Shown piece after piece: positions 18,239-26,012 of a stretch of DNA of 64,000 nucleotides. A model generated the notes under the pieces. That model searched no databases and was not told the DNA's origin. It saw nothing but the letters and a program-made list of their open reading frames with translations. Source of the stretch: SIG607 sp036307305 (GTDB lineage Bacteria > Bacillota > Clostridia > Oscillospirales > Acutalibacteraceae). Location: the NCBI GenBank assembly GCA_036307305.1, contig JAXJXV010000014.1, positions 62,001 through 126,000 on the forward strand, given 5' to 3'. The number at the start of each line of letters is the position of its first letter. Positions within the stretch are counted from its first letter, which is position 1. The position numbers and the translations under genes are program-made.

Positions 18239-19408
18239 ATGAAATTAACAATTATAAAAATTATTGCTGTGTTTTGTTGTGTGGTTCTTTTCAGTACTGT
18301 TGCTGTAATACCTCAGCCTGTTTCTGTAAACGCCGCAAGTTCAGCTCAGGAAAAATATAATCAGGCTAAAAAAGACCTTGATGATGCTAAATCCAAAAAG
18401 GCGGCTCAGGATAAAATCAAAGCTGCTTTAGATAAAAAAATTTCAGCCACACAGGCTCTTATTAGTGAATGTAACAGTAAAATAGCATCTCTCAACAGCA
18501 AGATTTCAACAAAACAGGCTGAAATAGATGCTAAAAACAAGCAGATTGAAGCCGATAAGGAACAATTCAGAAAGCGTGTACGCGCTATTTATATGAGTGG
18601 TAGTCAAAGCAACGTTCAAATACTTTTGGGCGCTGAAAACTTTTCTGAGTTTTTGATTCTTGCTGAAATGACCTCTAATCTATCTGCAAGAGACAACGAA
18701 TTGATTGAGAAAATTAATGAATCCATTTCTGCTATTAAAGTTGAACAGGCAGAAATTCAAACTTTGGTTGATGAACAAAAATCAGTAAAACAAGAACTTA
18801 CTGCGCAGAAAAAAGAGCTTGACAGCGACGTTAAAGAGGTTAACGCTATCATTAACGGTTTGAAGAGTGATATTGCCGCCGCGCAAAAAACTATGGAGGA
18901 AACTTCAAAGCAAATCAACCAAGGTAGCTCTGGTAATAAAAATATTTCTTTCGCGGGTGGCTTTTTGTGGCCGGTAGCAGGGCATTATTATATTTCTGCG
19001 GGTTGGAAGAGTAACGATAACGTTCATAAGGGTAAACACGGAGGAATTGATATTGCAGGTGGTGGAATCAGTGGAAAGCCTGTTCGCGCTTCAGCTGACG
19101 GTATCGTTTATATTTCAAAAAACGGCTGTGACCATAACTACGGTAAATCAAAATCCTGTGGTTGCGGTGGCGGTTACGGAAATTATGTAGCTATTGACCA
19201 CGGTAAAAACAGCTCTAACGGTAAAACCTACAAAACTCTTTACGCTCATATGTCTAAAGCTATTGTAAGTAATGGTGCTAATGTAAAAAAAGGAGATATT
19301 ATCGGTTATGTTGGTTCAACCGGTTGGTCTACGGGATATCATTTGCACTATGAAATTATCGAAAACGGCGAAAAGAAAAATCCTCTCAACTATTCTTTTG
19401 ATAAATAA
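18239..19408 (+). CDS. Murein hydrolase, coiled coil plus M23 peptidase (EnvC-like)
   Basis: The 389-residue secreted protein has a signal peptide (about 1-32, ending near VNAASS), a long coiled coil (about 35-225), and a C-terminal LytM/M23 domain with zinc ligands in HGGID (HxxxD) and HLHYE (HxH). A cysteine-rich insert (CGCGGGYGN region) interrupts the M23 domain near residue 305. The order ftsE-ftsX-M23 suggests it is the hydrolase activated by FtsEX. Its stop shares bases with the next ATG. Confidence 0.93.
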   Translation: MKLTIIKIIAVFCCVVLFSTVAVIPQPVSVNAASSAQEKYNQAKKDLDDAKSKKAAQDKIKAALDKKISATQALISECNSKIASLNSKISTKQAEIDAKNKQIEADKEQFRKRVRAIYMSGSQSNVQILLGAENFSEFLILAEMTSNLSARDNELIEKINESISAIKVEQAEIQTLVDEQKSVKQELTAQKKELDSDVKEVNAIINGLKSDIAAAQKTMEETSKQINQGSSGNKNISFAGGFLWPVAGHYYISAGWKSNDNVHKGKHGGIDIAGGGISGKPVRASADGIVYISKNGCDHNYGKSKSCGCGGGYGNYVAIDHGKNSSNGKTYKTLYAHMSKAIVSNGANVKKGDIIGYVGSTGWSTGYHLHYEIIENGEKKNPLNYSFDK

Positions 19409-20490
19409 TGATACGAGATAGAGTTGAGCACCCGAAGAGTACCATATTTTTTCGGGTGCTTTTTGCATTAACAACCGTTTCTATAATGGCGATTATATTT
19501 GTTCTGTCATCACAGGATGCTGTAAAATCCAGTGAGGTAAGTGGAAATTTTATAGAAAAAATATTTGATTTATTTCCTTTTTTACAATACGGTAAGGAAA
19601 TGGATTTTCTTGTATCGTCGTTACAAATTTTTGTTCGAAGCTTCGCACATTTTGCTGTTTTCGGCGCTCTCGGTGTATCGGTATGCGCTTTTGCTTCTAC
19701 GTTTAACGTAAGCGGTTTAGTGAAATTTGTATTATGTCAGCTTTTCTGTAGCTTATATGCTGTCAGCGACGAGCTTCATCAGAAGTTTTCCTTGGGCAGA
19801 AGCTGTCAGATTAAGGATATGGTTGTAGATAGTCTGGGCAGTGCTTTCGGTATTGTTTTTGTTTTAATTTTGGCGGCTGTTATTTCTAAATTGACTTTCA
19901 GGAGGAGTAGTATGAGAAAAAAGGAACTTATAAAACAGGTGGAGCTTTTGACTCAAAAACTTTTTGAGGCAGACAGGCTTATTGCTCAGCTTCAAAATGA
20001 GATAGTTGACAGAAATAATGATATTGCACTACTTAACGAAAAGCTTGTTAAATCTGTTGAACGAGCTGAGAAAACGGAAAGTCAGGAAGTCGAAGTTGAT
20101 AGCGGCGAGTCAGATACAAAAGAAAGTGATGAAATCGTCGAAGTAATACAAACAGCAGAACAGGAAACTGTTAAGGAAATAGAAGTACCCGTTGATGAAA
20201 AGCCTGAGGATAAATCTTGTGATGAAGAAAAAACAATAAAGGAATACTGTATAAAGGCTATAAGCAAAATTATTTCCGAATCCGTAAAGGTCAGCTGTGC
20301 GCTAGCGACTGCTAATAGCGAAAAACAAAAGGAGCTTTTGAATTTATCTCTTGGAAGAACCGAGGTTGCAAAGGAAGAAATTTCCTGTTTAAGTGAAACA
20401 GAGCTTCCTTTTGAGGAACTGAAAGAGTGTGTTGACAAACAGGTTGCAGACACGCTTGAATATTATAAAAATATTTTATCTCAAATTTAA
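19408..20490 (+). CDS. VanZ-like membrane protein fused to a cytoplasmic coiled-coil tail
   Basis: The 360-residue frame has a VanZ-like half (about 1-165) with four predicted membrane helices and the FVLSSQDAVKSSE and YAVSDELHQKFSLGRS blocks typical of VanZ. A highly charged coiled-coil and acid-rich tail follows (about 169-360; MRKKELIKQVELL...). An AGGAGG ribosome site and in-frame ATG lie exactly at the join (ATG at 19912), so the 192-residue tail could also be made as a separate protein. A terminator-like hairpin lies inside the first 20 codons. The function is unknown. It sits between the M23 hydrolase gene and sigG. Confidence 0.75.
   Translation: MIRDRVEHPKSTIFFRVLFALTTVSIMAIIFVLSSQDAVKSSEVSGNFIEKIFDLFPFLQYGKEMDFLVSSLQIFVRSFAHFAVFGALGVSVCAFASTFNVSGLVKFVLCQLFCSLYAVSDELHQKFSLGRSCQIKDMVVDSLGSAFGIVFVLILAAVISKLTFRRSSMRKKELIKQVELLTQKLFEADRLIAQLQNEIVDRNNDIALLNEKLVKSVERAEKTESQEVEVDSGESDTKESDEIVEVIQTAEQETVKEIEVPVDEKPEDKSCDEEKTIKEYCIKAISKIISESVKVSCALATANSEKQKELLNLSLGRTEVAKEEISCLSETELPFEELKECVDKQVADTLEYYKNILSQI
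19427..19465 (+). terminator. Terminator-like hairpin inside the start of the VanZ gene
   Basis: A perfect 10-bp stem, AGCACCCGAA / TTCGGGTGCT, with a 14-base loop is followed by TTTT. It sits 19 bp after the M23 stop, within codons 7-19 of the VanZ frame, so it may attenuate transcription from the ftsEX operon into the VanZ-sigG region. Confidence 0.7.
19901..19914 (+). promoter_or_regulatory. Internal ribosome-binding site and ATG in the VanZ fusion gene
   Basis: GGAGGAG is followed 5 bases later by an in-frame ATG at codon 169 of the VanZ frame, exactly where the membrane part ends and the coiled-coil part begins. This can give a separate 192-residue soluble product. Confidence 0.55.
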
Positions 20491-20508
20491 AAAAATAAGT
20501 TTAGTTTT

Positions 20509-20553
20509 CAGACATCTGGTAATAATTCTAATAAGAATTGTTGGAGGTGTCTG
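20509..20553 (+). promoter_or_regulatory. Leader hairpin covering the sigG ribosome-binding site
   Basis: CAGACATCT at 20509-20517 can pair with AGGTGTCTG at 20545-20553 (9 pairs, one G-U). This places part of the GGAGG ribosome site (20543-20547) in the stem. An inner 6-bp stem, AATTCT / AGAATT with a 4-base loop, stacks above it. Such a structure would reduce translation of sigG until it is melted. Confidence 0.6.
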
Positions 20554-20555
20554 TT

Positions 20556-21323
<768 letters not shown>

Positions 21324-21366
21324 TTAAAATAACGGCCGTTTCATATTTTAATATGAGGTGGTCGTT

Positions 21367-21624
21367 TTGATTTATAATGTTGCAGATTTTAAAAATAAAC
21401 AGGTGGTCAGTACCGAAAACGGCTCGGTTGTCGGCTACGTGGGTGAAATAGAAATTGATACGCAAACAGGCAGTGTGGCAAATATTGTGATTTTTGGAAA
21501 ACAAAAGCTCTACGGAATTTTAGGAAGGGAAGACGATATTGTTATTCCTTGGTCAAATATAGTGGTTATCGGCGATGAAACGGTGCTTATAAAAGGTATT
21601 GTCACTCAAAGACCTCGAAAATAA
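21367..21624 (+). CDS. YlmC/YmxH family sporulation protein (PRC barrel)
   Basis: A small protein of about 85 residues has the PRC-barrel pattern (FKNKQVVSTENGSVVGYVGEIEID ... GILGREDDIVIPW). This YlmC/YmxH family typically follows sigG in clostridia and bacilli. I take a TTG start 5 bases after GAGGTGG; a GTG at 21358 overlaps that ribosome site. The molecular role is unknown. It is probably co-expressed with sigG in the forespore. Confidence 0.82.
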   Translation: MIYNVADFKNKQVVSTENGSVVGYVGEIEIDTQTGSVANIVIFGKQKLYGILGREDDIVIPWSNIVVIGDETVLIKGIVTQRPRK

Positions 21625-21699
21625 TTTTTAAATCATTTGGAAAATTTATTAATGCTTTTAAAACTTTTTATCGGTAATACTAAATTACGGGTGAAAAAA

Positions 21700-22944
21700 A
21701 TGAAGCTAAAAGGTTTAATTAAATTTTTATACGGAGTGTTTGCTGTTTTTGTATTGATTCTTACCTTTACAGCAGGTTATTATGGGTACAGTATTGATGA
21801 TACTTATAAAATAACAAAGGGCGGAAATGTTAATTTTGACACTCTTATACCTGTTACGGCGCAGTATAACGGAGTGGTACTGTCTGAGTGCGAGGAAATA
21901 AATTCTGTAGGCAGGTCGATGGAGGTACAGGTCAAGCTTTTTGGAATTATACCTGTTAAATCCACAACCGTTGAGGTGGTAGAGGAAAGCTATGTTGCCG
22001 TACTGGGAACTCCCTTCGGTATAAAAATGTATACCGACGGTGTTTTGGTGGTTGATATGCAGGAGATAAAAACTGCAGACGGAAATAAAAATCCCGCAAA
22101 GGAGACGGGAATAAAAATCGGAGATTATATAGTATCCGTGGATAATCAAAAGGTTTCTTCTAATGAGGATTTGAGACGGCTTTTCAGTTCAAGCGAAGGT
22201 AAACAATTAACTGTAGTACTAAGAAGAAATAATGAAAAAATCAGCGTAGTCATAACACCTGTACTTTCGGTTGAGGATGGTACCTATAAGGCGGGGATAT
22301 GGGTGAAGGACAGCTCCGCAGGAATAGGAACACTGACCTTTTACTGTCCGTATAATAACGTAATTTGCGGTCTTGGCCACGGTATATACGATAATGATAC
22401 CAAAGAAGTGATTGATTTCAGCAAAGGCACTATGGTAGGAGCAGAGATACTGTCAATTACAAAGGGTACGCGAGGAGTCCCCGGAGAGCTAAAAGGAAAA
22501 CTGTCATATTCTTCGGTTGCAAATCTTAAAGCAAATCTTAAAAACGGGGTTTACGGACAGGCTGCCTGTTTCGTGGATACCACGAATCTTACTCAGGTTG
22601 CTCATAAACAGGATGTAAAAAGCGGAAAAGCAACAATTATTTCAACGGTAGACGAAGAAGGACCTCAGTCCTACGCCTGTGAAATCAAAATCAACACTTC
22701 GAAAACGGGCAGCAATTCACAGGATATGACGGTTACTGTTACCGATAAACGCCTTATTGATAAAACCGGAGGCATTGTACAGGGTATGTCTGGGTCGCCA
22801 GTCGTGCAGAATGGTAAATTAGTAGGTGCTGTAACCCATGTTTTAGTAGACGATCCAACACGTGGATATGCAATTTTCGCCGAAAATATGTTGGAAACTG
22901 CTCAATCAGTAGCAGATCAACAAAAGTTAAAAGAAGCATCATAA
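21700..22944 (+). CDS. spoIVB: SpoIVB peptidase (S55), with a 3' end supplied by a mobile element
   Basis: The start is the ATG after GGGTGA (MKLKGLIKF), giving 414 residues. One N-terminal membrane helix (about 7-27) is followed by a PDZ domain (about 100-180, with GIKIGDYIVSVDNQKV) and an S55 serine-peptidase domain with His in GLGHGIYDND (near 227) and Ser in GMSGSP (near 364). SpoIVB is secreted from the forespore and triggers pro-SigmaK processing. The last 50 codons, from GMSGSP to KEAS, are AT-biased in codon choice. Three other copies of the same 3' end lie 11, 14 and 17 kb downstream. The frame is intact, so the hybrid is probably functional. Confidence 0.95.
   Translation: MKLKGLIKFLYGVFAVFVLILTFTAGYYGYSIDDTYKITKGGNVNFDTLIPVTAQYNGVVLSECEEINSVGRSMEVQVKLFGIIPVKSTTVEVVEESYVAVLGTPFGIKMYTDGVLVVDMQEIKTADGNKNPAKETGIKIGDYIVSVDNQKVSSNEDLRRLFSSSEGKQLTVVLRRNNEKISVVITPVLSVEDGTYKAGIWVKDSSAGIGTLTFYCPYNNVICGLGHGIYDNDTKEVIDFSKGTMVGAEILSITKGTRGVPGELKGKLSYSSVANLKANLKNGVYGQAACFVDTTNLTQVAHKQDVKSGKATIISTVDEEGPQSYACEIKINTSKTGSNSQDMTVTVTDKRLIDKTGGIVQGMSGSPVVQNGKLVGAVTHVLVDDPTRGYAIFAENMLETAQSVADQQKLKEAS
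22771..22805 (+). other. Putative attL at the SpoIVB catalytic-serine codon
   Basis: The downstream spoIVB 3' copies share sequence with this gene from about GTATGTCTGGG onward, and their upstream flanks are unrelated to spoIVB. The four shared bases TGTC at 22787-22790 (and in the copies at 34033 and 37162) overlap the serine codon of GMSGSP. Recombination at or beside TGTC explains the layout. The exact crossover dinucleotide cannot be read from one sequence. Confidence 0.65.
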
Positions 22945-22952
22945 CAGTTTTA

Positions 22953-22989
22953 ACGCAAAATGTCGAAATTACAAATCGGCATTTTGCGT
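22953..22989. other. Inverted repeat between spoIVB and the recombinase gene
   Basis: ACGCAAAATGTCG and CGGCATTTTGCGT form a 13-bp stem (one G-T pair) around an 11-base loop, without a T run. It may be a weak terminator for spoIVB or a regulatory site for the recombinase. Confidence 0.5.
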
Positions 22990-23043
22990 ACATATAAATA
23001 TAAGTTTAATAAACAAATTTTGGAAGAAGGAGGCATAATTATA

Positions 23044-24744
23044 ATGACAATTTATAGCACAGTAAGTTTAAAAGAATACACTGCAAATTATAAAGAAAAA
23101 GGAAGTGATTTTATGGCGAGAAAAAGCCGAATACCTGAGTATAACAAAATCCCTATGCGCAAAAAGATTGGGGTAGACGTAGGAATTTATGCACGTTTAT
23201 CGGTTGAAGATGAAGACAGTGCAATTAGCGAGTCTATTGAGAATCAAATTAGTCAGGCAAAAACCAAAATTGAAAATGATAGTGCTCTATTTCATGTGCA
23301 TACATATATTGATGATGGTTACACAGGGTTGGATTTTGACCGTCCAGGGTTTGAACAAATGATGCTTGATGCGGAAAGGGGCATCATTGACTGTATTATG
23401 GTAAAGGATATTTCACGAATTGGTAGAAACTATAAAAGTGTAGGCGAACTTTTATGCAGAACCCTTCCTTCTATGCAGATTCGATTCATTAGTATTTTAG
23501 ATGAATATGATTCTATCAATGACGAAGATGGCATGCCAACTTTGGGTATTATCCTGAAAACAGTTCTTGAAGAAAAGTTTTCAGTCGATATCTCAAAGAA
23601 AGTTTTTTCATCTATTCAAGCAAAAATAGTTAATGGTGATTTTTTGCCTGCTGCAGGTAGCATTCCTTATGGTTACCTACGTAATGATACGCAAAGAACC
23701 TATGACATTGACGAGGAAACATGGTTGGTTGTTCGTACAATCTTTAAAATGCGTTCCGAGGGTGAAAGCATATCTGCCATTACAAATCATCTAAATGAAC
23801 AGAACATTCCTAGTCCGGGAAAACTTCGTTTTCTGCGCGGAATGACATCAGATGAAAAAATGAGAACGAGTGTGTGGGCCAGGGCTACAGTTAGAAAAAT
23901 ATTAGAAGATGAGGCGTATATAGGCAATCGTATTCATGGACGTCGTACAAAGAAAGTCGTTACTGGTCCGAAGGTAGTCAACGATTCGGATAGTTGGACG
24001 GTTATTGAAAATGCACACCCACCAATTATATCGAAAGAACTTTTTGATGCTGTTCAACAGTTTAATAATACTGAAAAGGACAAGCATGCCTGTCAGAATC
24101 AAAGAGCCGAAGTGGAACACGATTATCGCAAATTGTTTGCAGGCAAAATATTCTGTGCTGAATGTGGTTCACCGATGGTTCCAAAAAAGAATACAACGCA
24201 CCTAAATTCAGAACAGACCAGTTATTATTACTATGAATGTAGTACATATTTAAACTCGAATAGAAATAGATGTGCAGCTCATTATGTTCGTGATTCACAA
24301 GTTTATCTTGAGGTCAAGAGATGTGTTGAAACGTATGCAAAAAAGCTTTTATCCAAAGAATATCAAAAAGATATAATAGCACCTTTGAAGAACGATTTGG
24401 TAGATATTCGTCGCAAGGTGTTAGACATTCGTGAAGAGATAGAGTCTAAATCTTCAGCACTTTTCTCCTTATATGAAAAATACGCCGATGGGATTATAGA
24501 TGGAGATGAATATCTTGATGCAAAGAGAAATGATATAGAAGAGAAAGCTATCCTTGACAAAAAGGAAAGAGAATTGAGCACGGCAATGGTAGCAATGGAT
24601 GACAAGTATGACGAAATTTATGCAAAAATAAAGGTTTGCAGGCAGTATGGTCTTACAAACTCATTAAGCTTATCGCTTATGAATTTGGTTGTTGAACGTA
24701 TTGAAATCGGCCGGGATAGAGGAATAAAGGTTATTTTAAAATAA
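23044..24744 (+). CDS. Large serine recombinase (site-specific integrase)
   Basis: The 566-residue protein has a resolvase catalytic domain with the nucleophile in GIYARLSVEDED (Ser near 53) and VKDISRIGRN. Next come a recombinase domain (PYGYLRN ... WARATVRKILEDEAYIGNRIHG), a zinc ribbon (CAECG ... C ... C) and a C-terminal coiled coil, the standard large serine integrase plan. The start at 23044 follows AAGGAGG by 10 bases; a second ATG at 23113 after GGAAGTGA is possible. Placed 100 bp after spoIVB and adjacent to attL, it is the likely integrase of element A. A terminator follows. Confidence 0.93.
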   Translation: MTIYSTVSLKEYTANYKEKGSDFMARKSRIPEYNKIPMRKKIGVDVGIYARLSVEDEDSAISESIENQISQAKTKIENDSALFHVHTYIDDGYTGLDFDRPGFEQMMLDAERGIIDCIMVKDISRIGRNYKSVGELLCRTLPSMQIRFISILDEYDSINDEDGMPTLGIILKTVLEEKFSVDISKKVFSSIQAKIVNGDFLPAAGSIPYGYLRNDTQRTYDIDEETWLVVRTIFKMRSEGESISAITNHLNEQNIPSPGKLRFLRGMTSDEKMRTSVWARATVRKILEDEAYIGNRIHGRRTKKVVTGPKVVNDSDSWTVIENAHPPIISKELFDAVQQFNNTEKDKHACQNQRAEVEHDYRKLFAGKIFCAECGSPMVPKKNTTHLNSEQTSYYYYECSTYLNSNRNRCAAHYVRDSQVYLEVKRCVETYAKKLLSKEYQKDIIAPLKNDLVDIRRKVLDIREEIESKSSALFSLYEKYADGIIDGDEYLDAKRNDIEEKAILDKKERELSTAMVAMDDKYDEIYAKIKVCRQYGLTNSLSLSLMNLVVERIEIGRDRGIKVILK

Positions 24745-24749
24745 TAAAA

Positions 24750-24783
24750 GAAGTCGGAGGAGTTTGACTCTTCCGGCTTTCAA
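24750..24783 (+). terminator. Terminator after the recombinase gene
   Basis: The stem AAGTCGGAGGAGT / ACTCTTCCGGCTT has a 3-base loop and a short T-rich tail. Confidence 0.8.
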
Positions 24784-24875
24784 TTTAACCATACTATCGT
24801 AAAAGTATGAAAACATTTTGCATAACAGTGCTGTCACCACAAGAATTATGATTATATTTGTAAACAAATTAAAAT

Positions 24876-24920
24876 ATTTGTCCCAAATATATTGACATTT
24901 GTCCCAAAAATGCATATACT
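24876..24920 (+). promoter_or_regulatory. Promoter of the IetAS-like operon with twin operator repeats
   Basis: TTGACA (24892-24897) and TATACT (24915-24920) are 17 bp apart. The 12-bp word ATTTGTCCCAAA occurs twice, at 24876-24887 and 24897-24908. The copies are 21 bp apart, about two helical turns. One lies just upstream of the -35 box and one in the spacer, a classic repressor arrangement. Confidence 0.75.
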
Positions 24921-24944
24921 ATATATTAGTTGGAGGTGCTGTAT

Positions 24945-26012
24945 ATGAAAAAGCAAAATGTTTTAAATTTAATAAAGTACCACGTTGAAAAAAATGAGAA
25001 TTCTTTTAGAAACGAAGCTATAAATATAGCTCGATATTTTGATAGTATCGGTGATGAACAATTAGCAGAGTATATTATGGGATTAATCGCAGAGTCCAAT
25101 ATGTATACTCCGCAAAGCAGCGATTTTGAAAGCGAATTCTTAAAGCAAATTGATACACGTATAATGGATCCATTAAACCTTCCTGCTGAAATTTCAGAAG
25201 ATGTAAAAGGAATTATTAATGCGGTTAATCATAATGTGGGGATTAATAAATTTTTATTTGAGGGTTTGCCTGGAAGCGGAAAAACCGAGGCTGCAAAGCA
25301 TGTGGCTCGCTTGTTGGACAGAACTTTGTTTTGTGTTGACTTTGATAATTTGATTGATAGTAAATTAGGTCAAACGAATAAAAACATTTCACTGGTGTTC
25401 AATGAAATCAATATGATACCACATGCAAATAAAGTGGTTATTTTGTTCGATGAGATCGATGTTATTGCGCTTGATAGAATAAACTCAAACGATGTTAGAG
25501 AAATGGGTCGTGTCACATCAACAATCTTAAGAGAGCTTGATAGATTAACCGACTTAAATAAAGAAATAGTTATTATCGCCACGACCAATTTGTTTGCAAA
25601 TTTTGATAAAGCCTTGATTAGACGTTTTGATGCGGTCATCAACTTTAATAGGTACAGCAAAGAAGATTTAATTGAAGTGGCAGAATTTTATTTCTCCTCG
25701 TTTGTTAAGAATTTCAAGAACGTTTCAAAAGATATACGATTGTTTAGAAAAATTTTAACAGTCGCGCATGAACTTCCTTATCCCGGAGAATTAAAAAACA
25801 TTATCAAAACGTCGTTGGCATTTAGTGATGTTAATTTGGAACATGACTATTTGAAACGTCTTTATAATAATCTAATTGGTGAATTAGAAAAAACAGACAT
25901 AAACCAACTTTATGAAATGGGATTCACCGTGAGAGAGATTGAAAAATTAAAGGGTGAATCGAAAAGTTCAGTTTCTCGAAAATTAAACAAGGAGGATGAA
26001 CAGAATGAATAA
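24945..26012 (+). CDS. AAA+ ATPase, IetA-like antitoxin/antiphage partner
   Basis: The start at ATG behind GGAGGTG gives 355 residues (MKKQNVLN). The AAA+ core has Walker A FEGLPGSGKTEAAKH near residues 105-119, Walker B VVILFDEIDVIA near 164-175 and sensor-type TTN followed by RRFDAV. The C-terminus ends with a helix-turn-helix-like stretch, GFTVREIEKLKGESKSSVSR, unusual for a plain AAA protein. The pair AAA ATPase plus subtilase matches IetA-IetS, known as a plasmid stability system (Ti plasmid) and as an antiphage defence. It overlaps the protease gene by 8 bp. Confidence 0.78.
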   Translation: MKKQNVLNLIKYHVEKNENSFRNEAINIARYFDSIGDEQLAEYIMGLIAESNMYTPQSSDFESEFLKQIDTRIMDPLNLPAEISEDVKGIINAVNHNVGINKFLFEGLPGSGKTEAAKHVARLLDRTLFCVDFDNLIDSKLGQTNKNISLVFNEINMIPHANKVVILFDEIDVIALDRINSNDVREMGRVTSTILRELDRLTDLNKEIVIIATTNLFANFDKALIRRFDAVINFNRYSKEDLIEVAEFYFSSFVKNFKNVSKDIRLFRKILTVAHELPYPGELKNIIKTSLAFSDVNLEHDYLKRLYNNLIGELEKTDINQLYEMGFTVREIEKLKGESKSSVSRKLNKEDEQNE

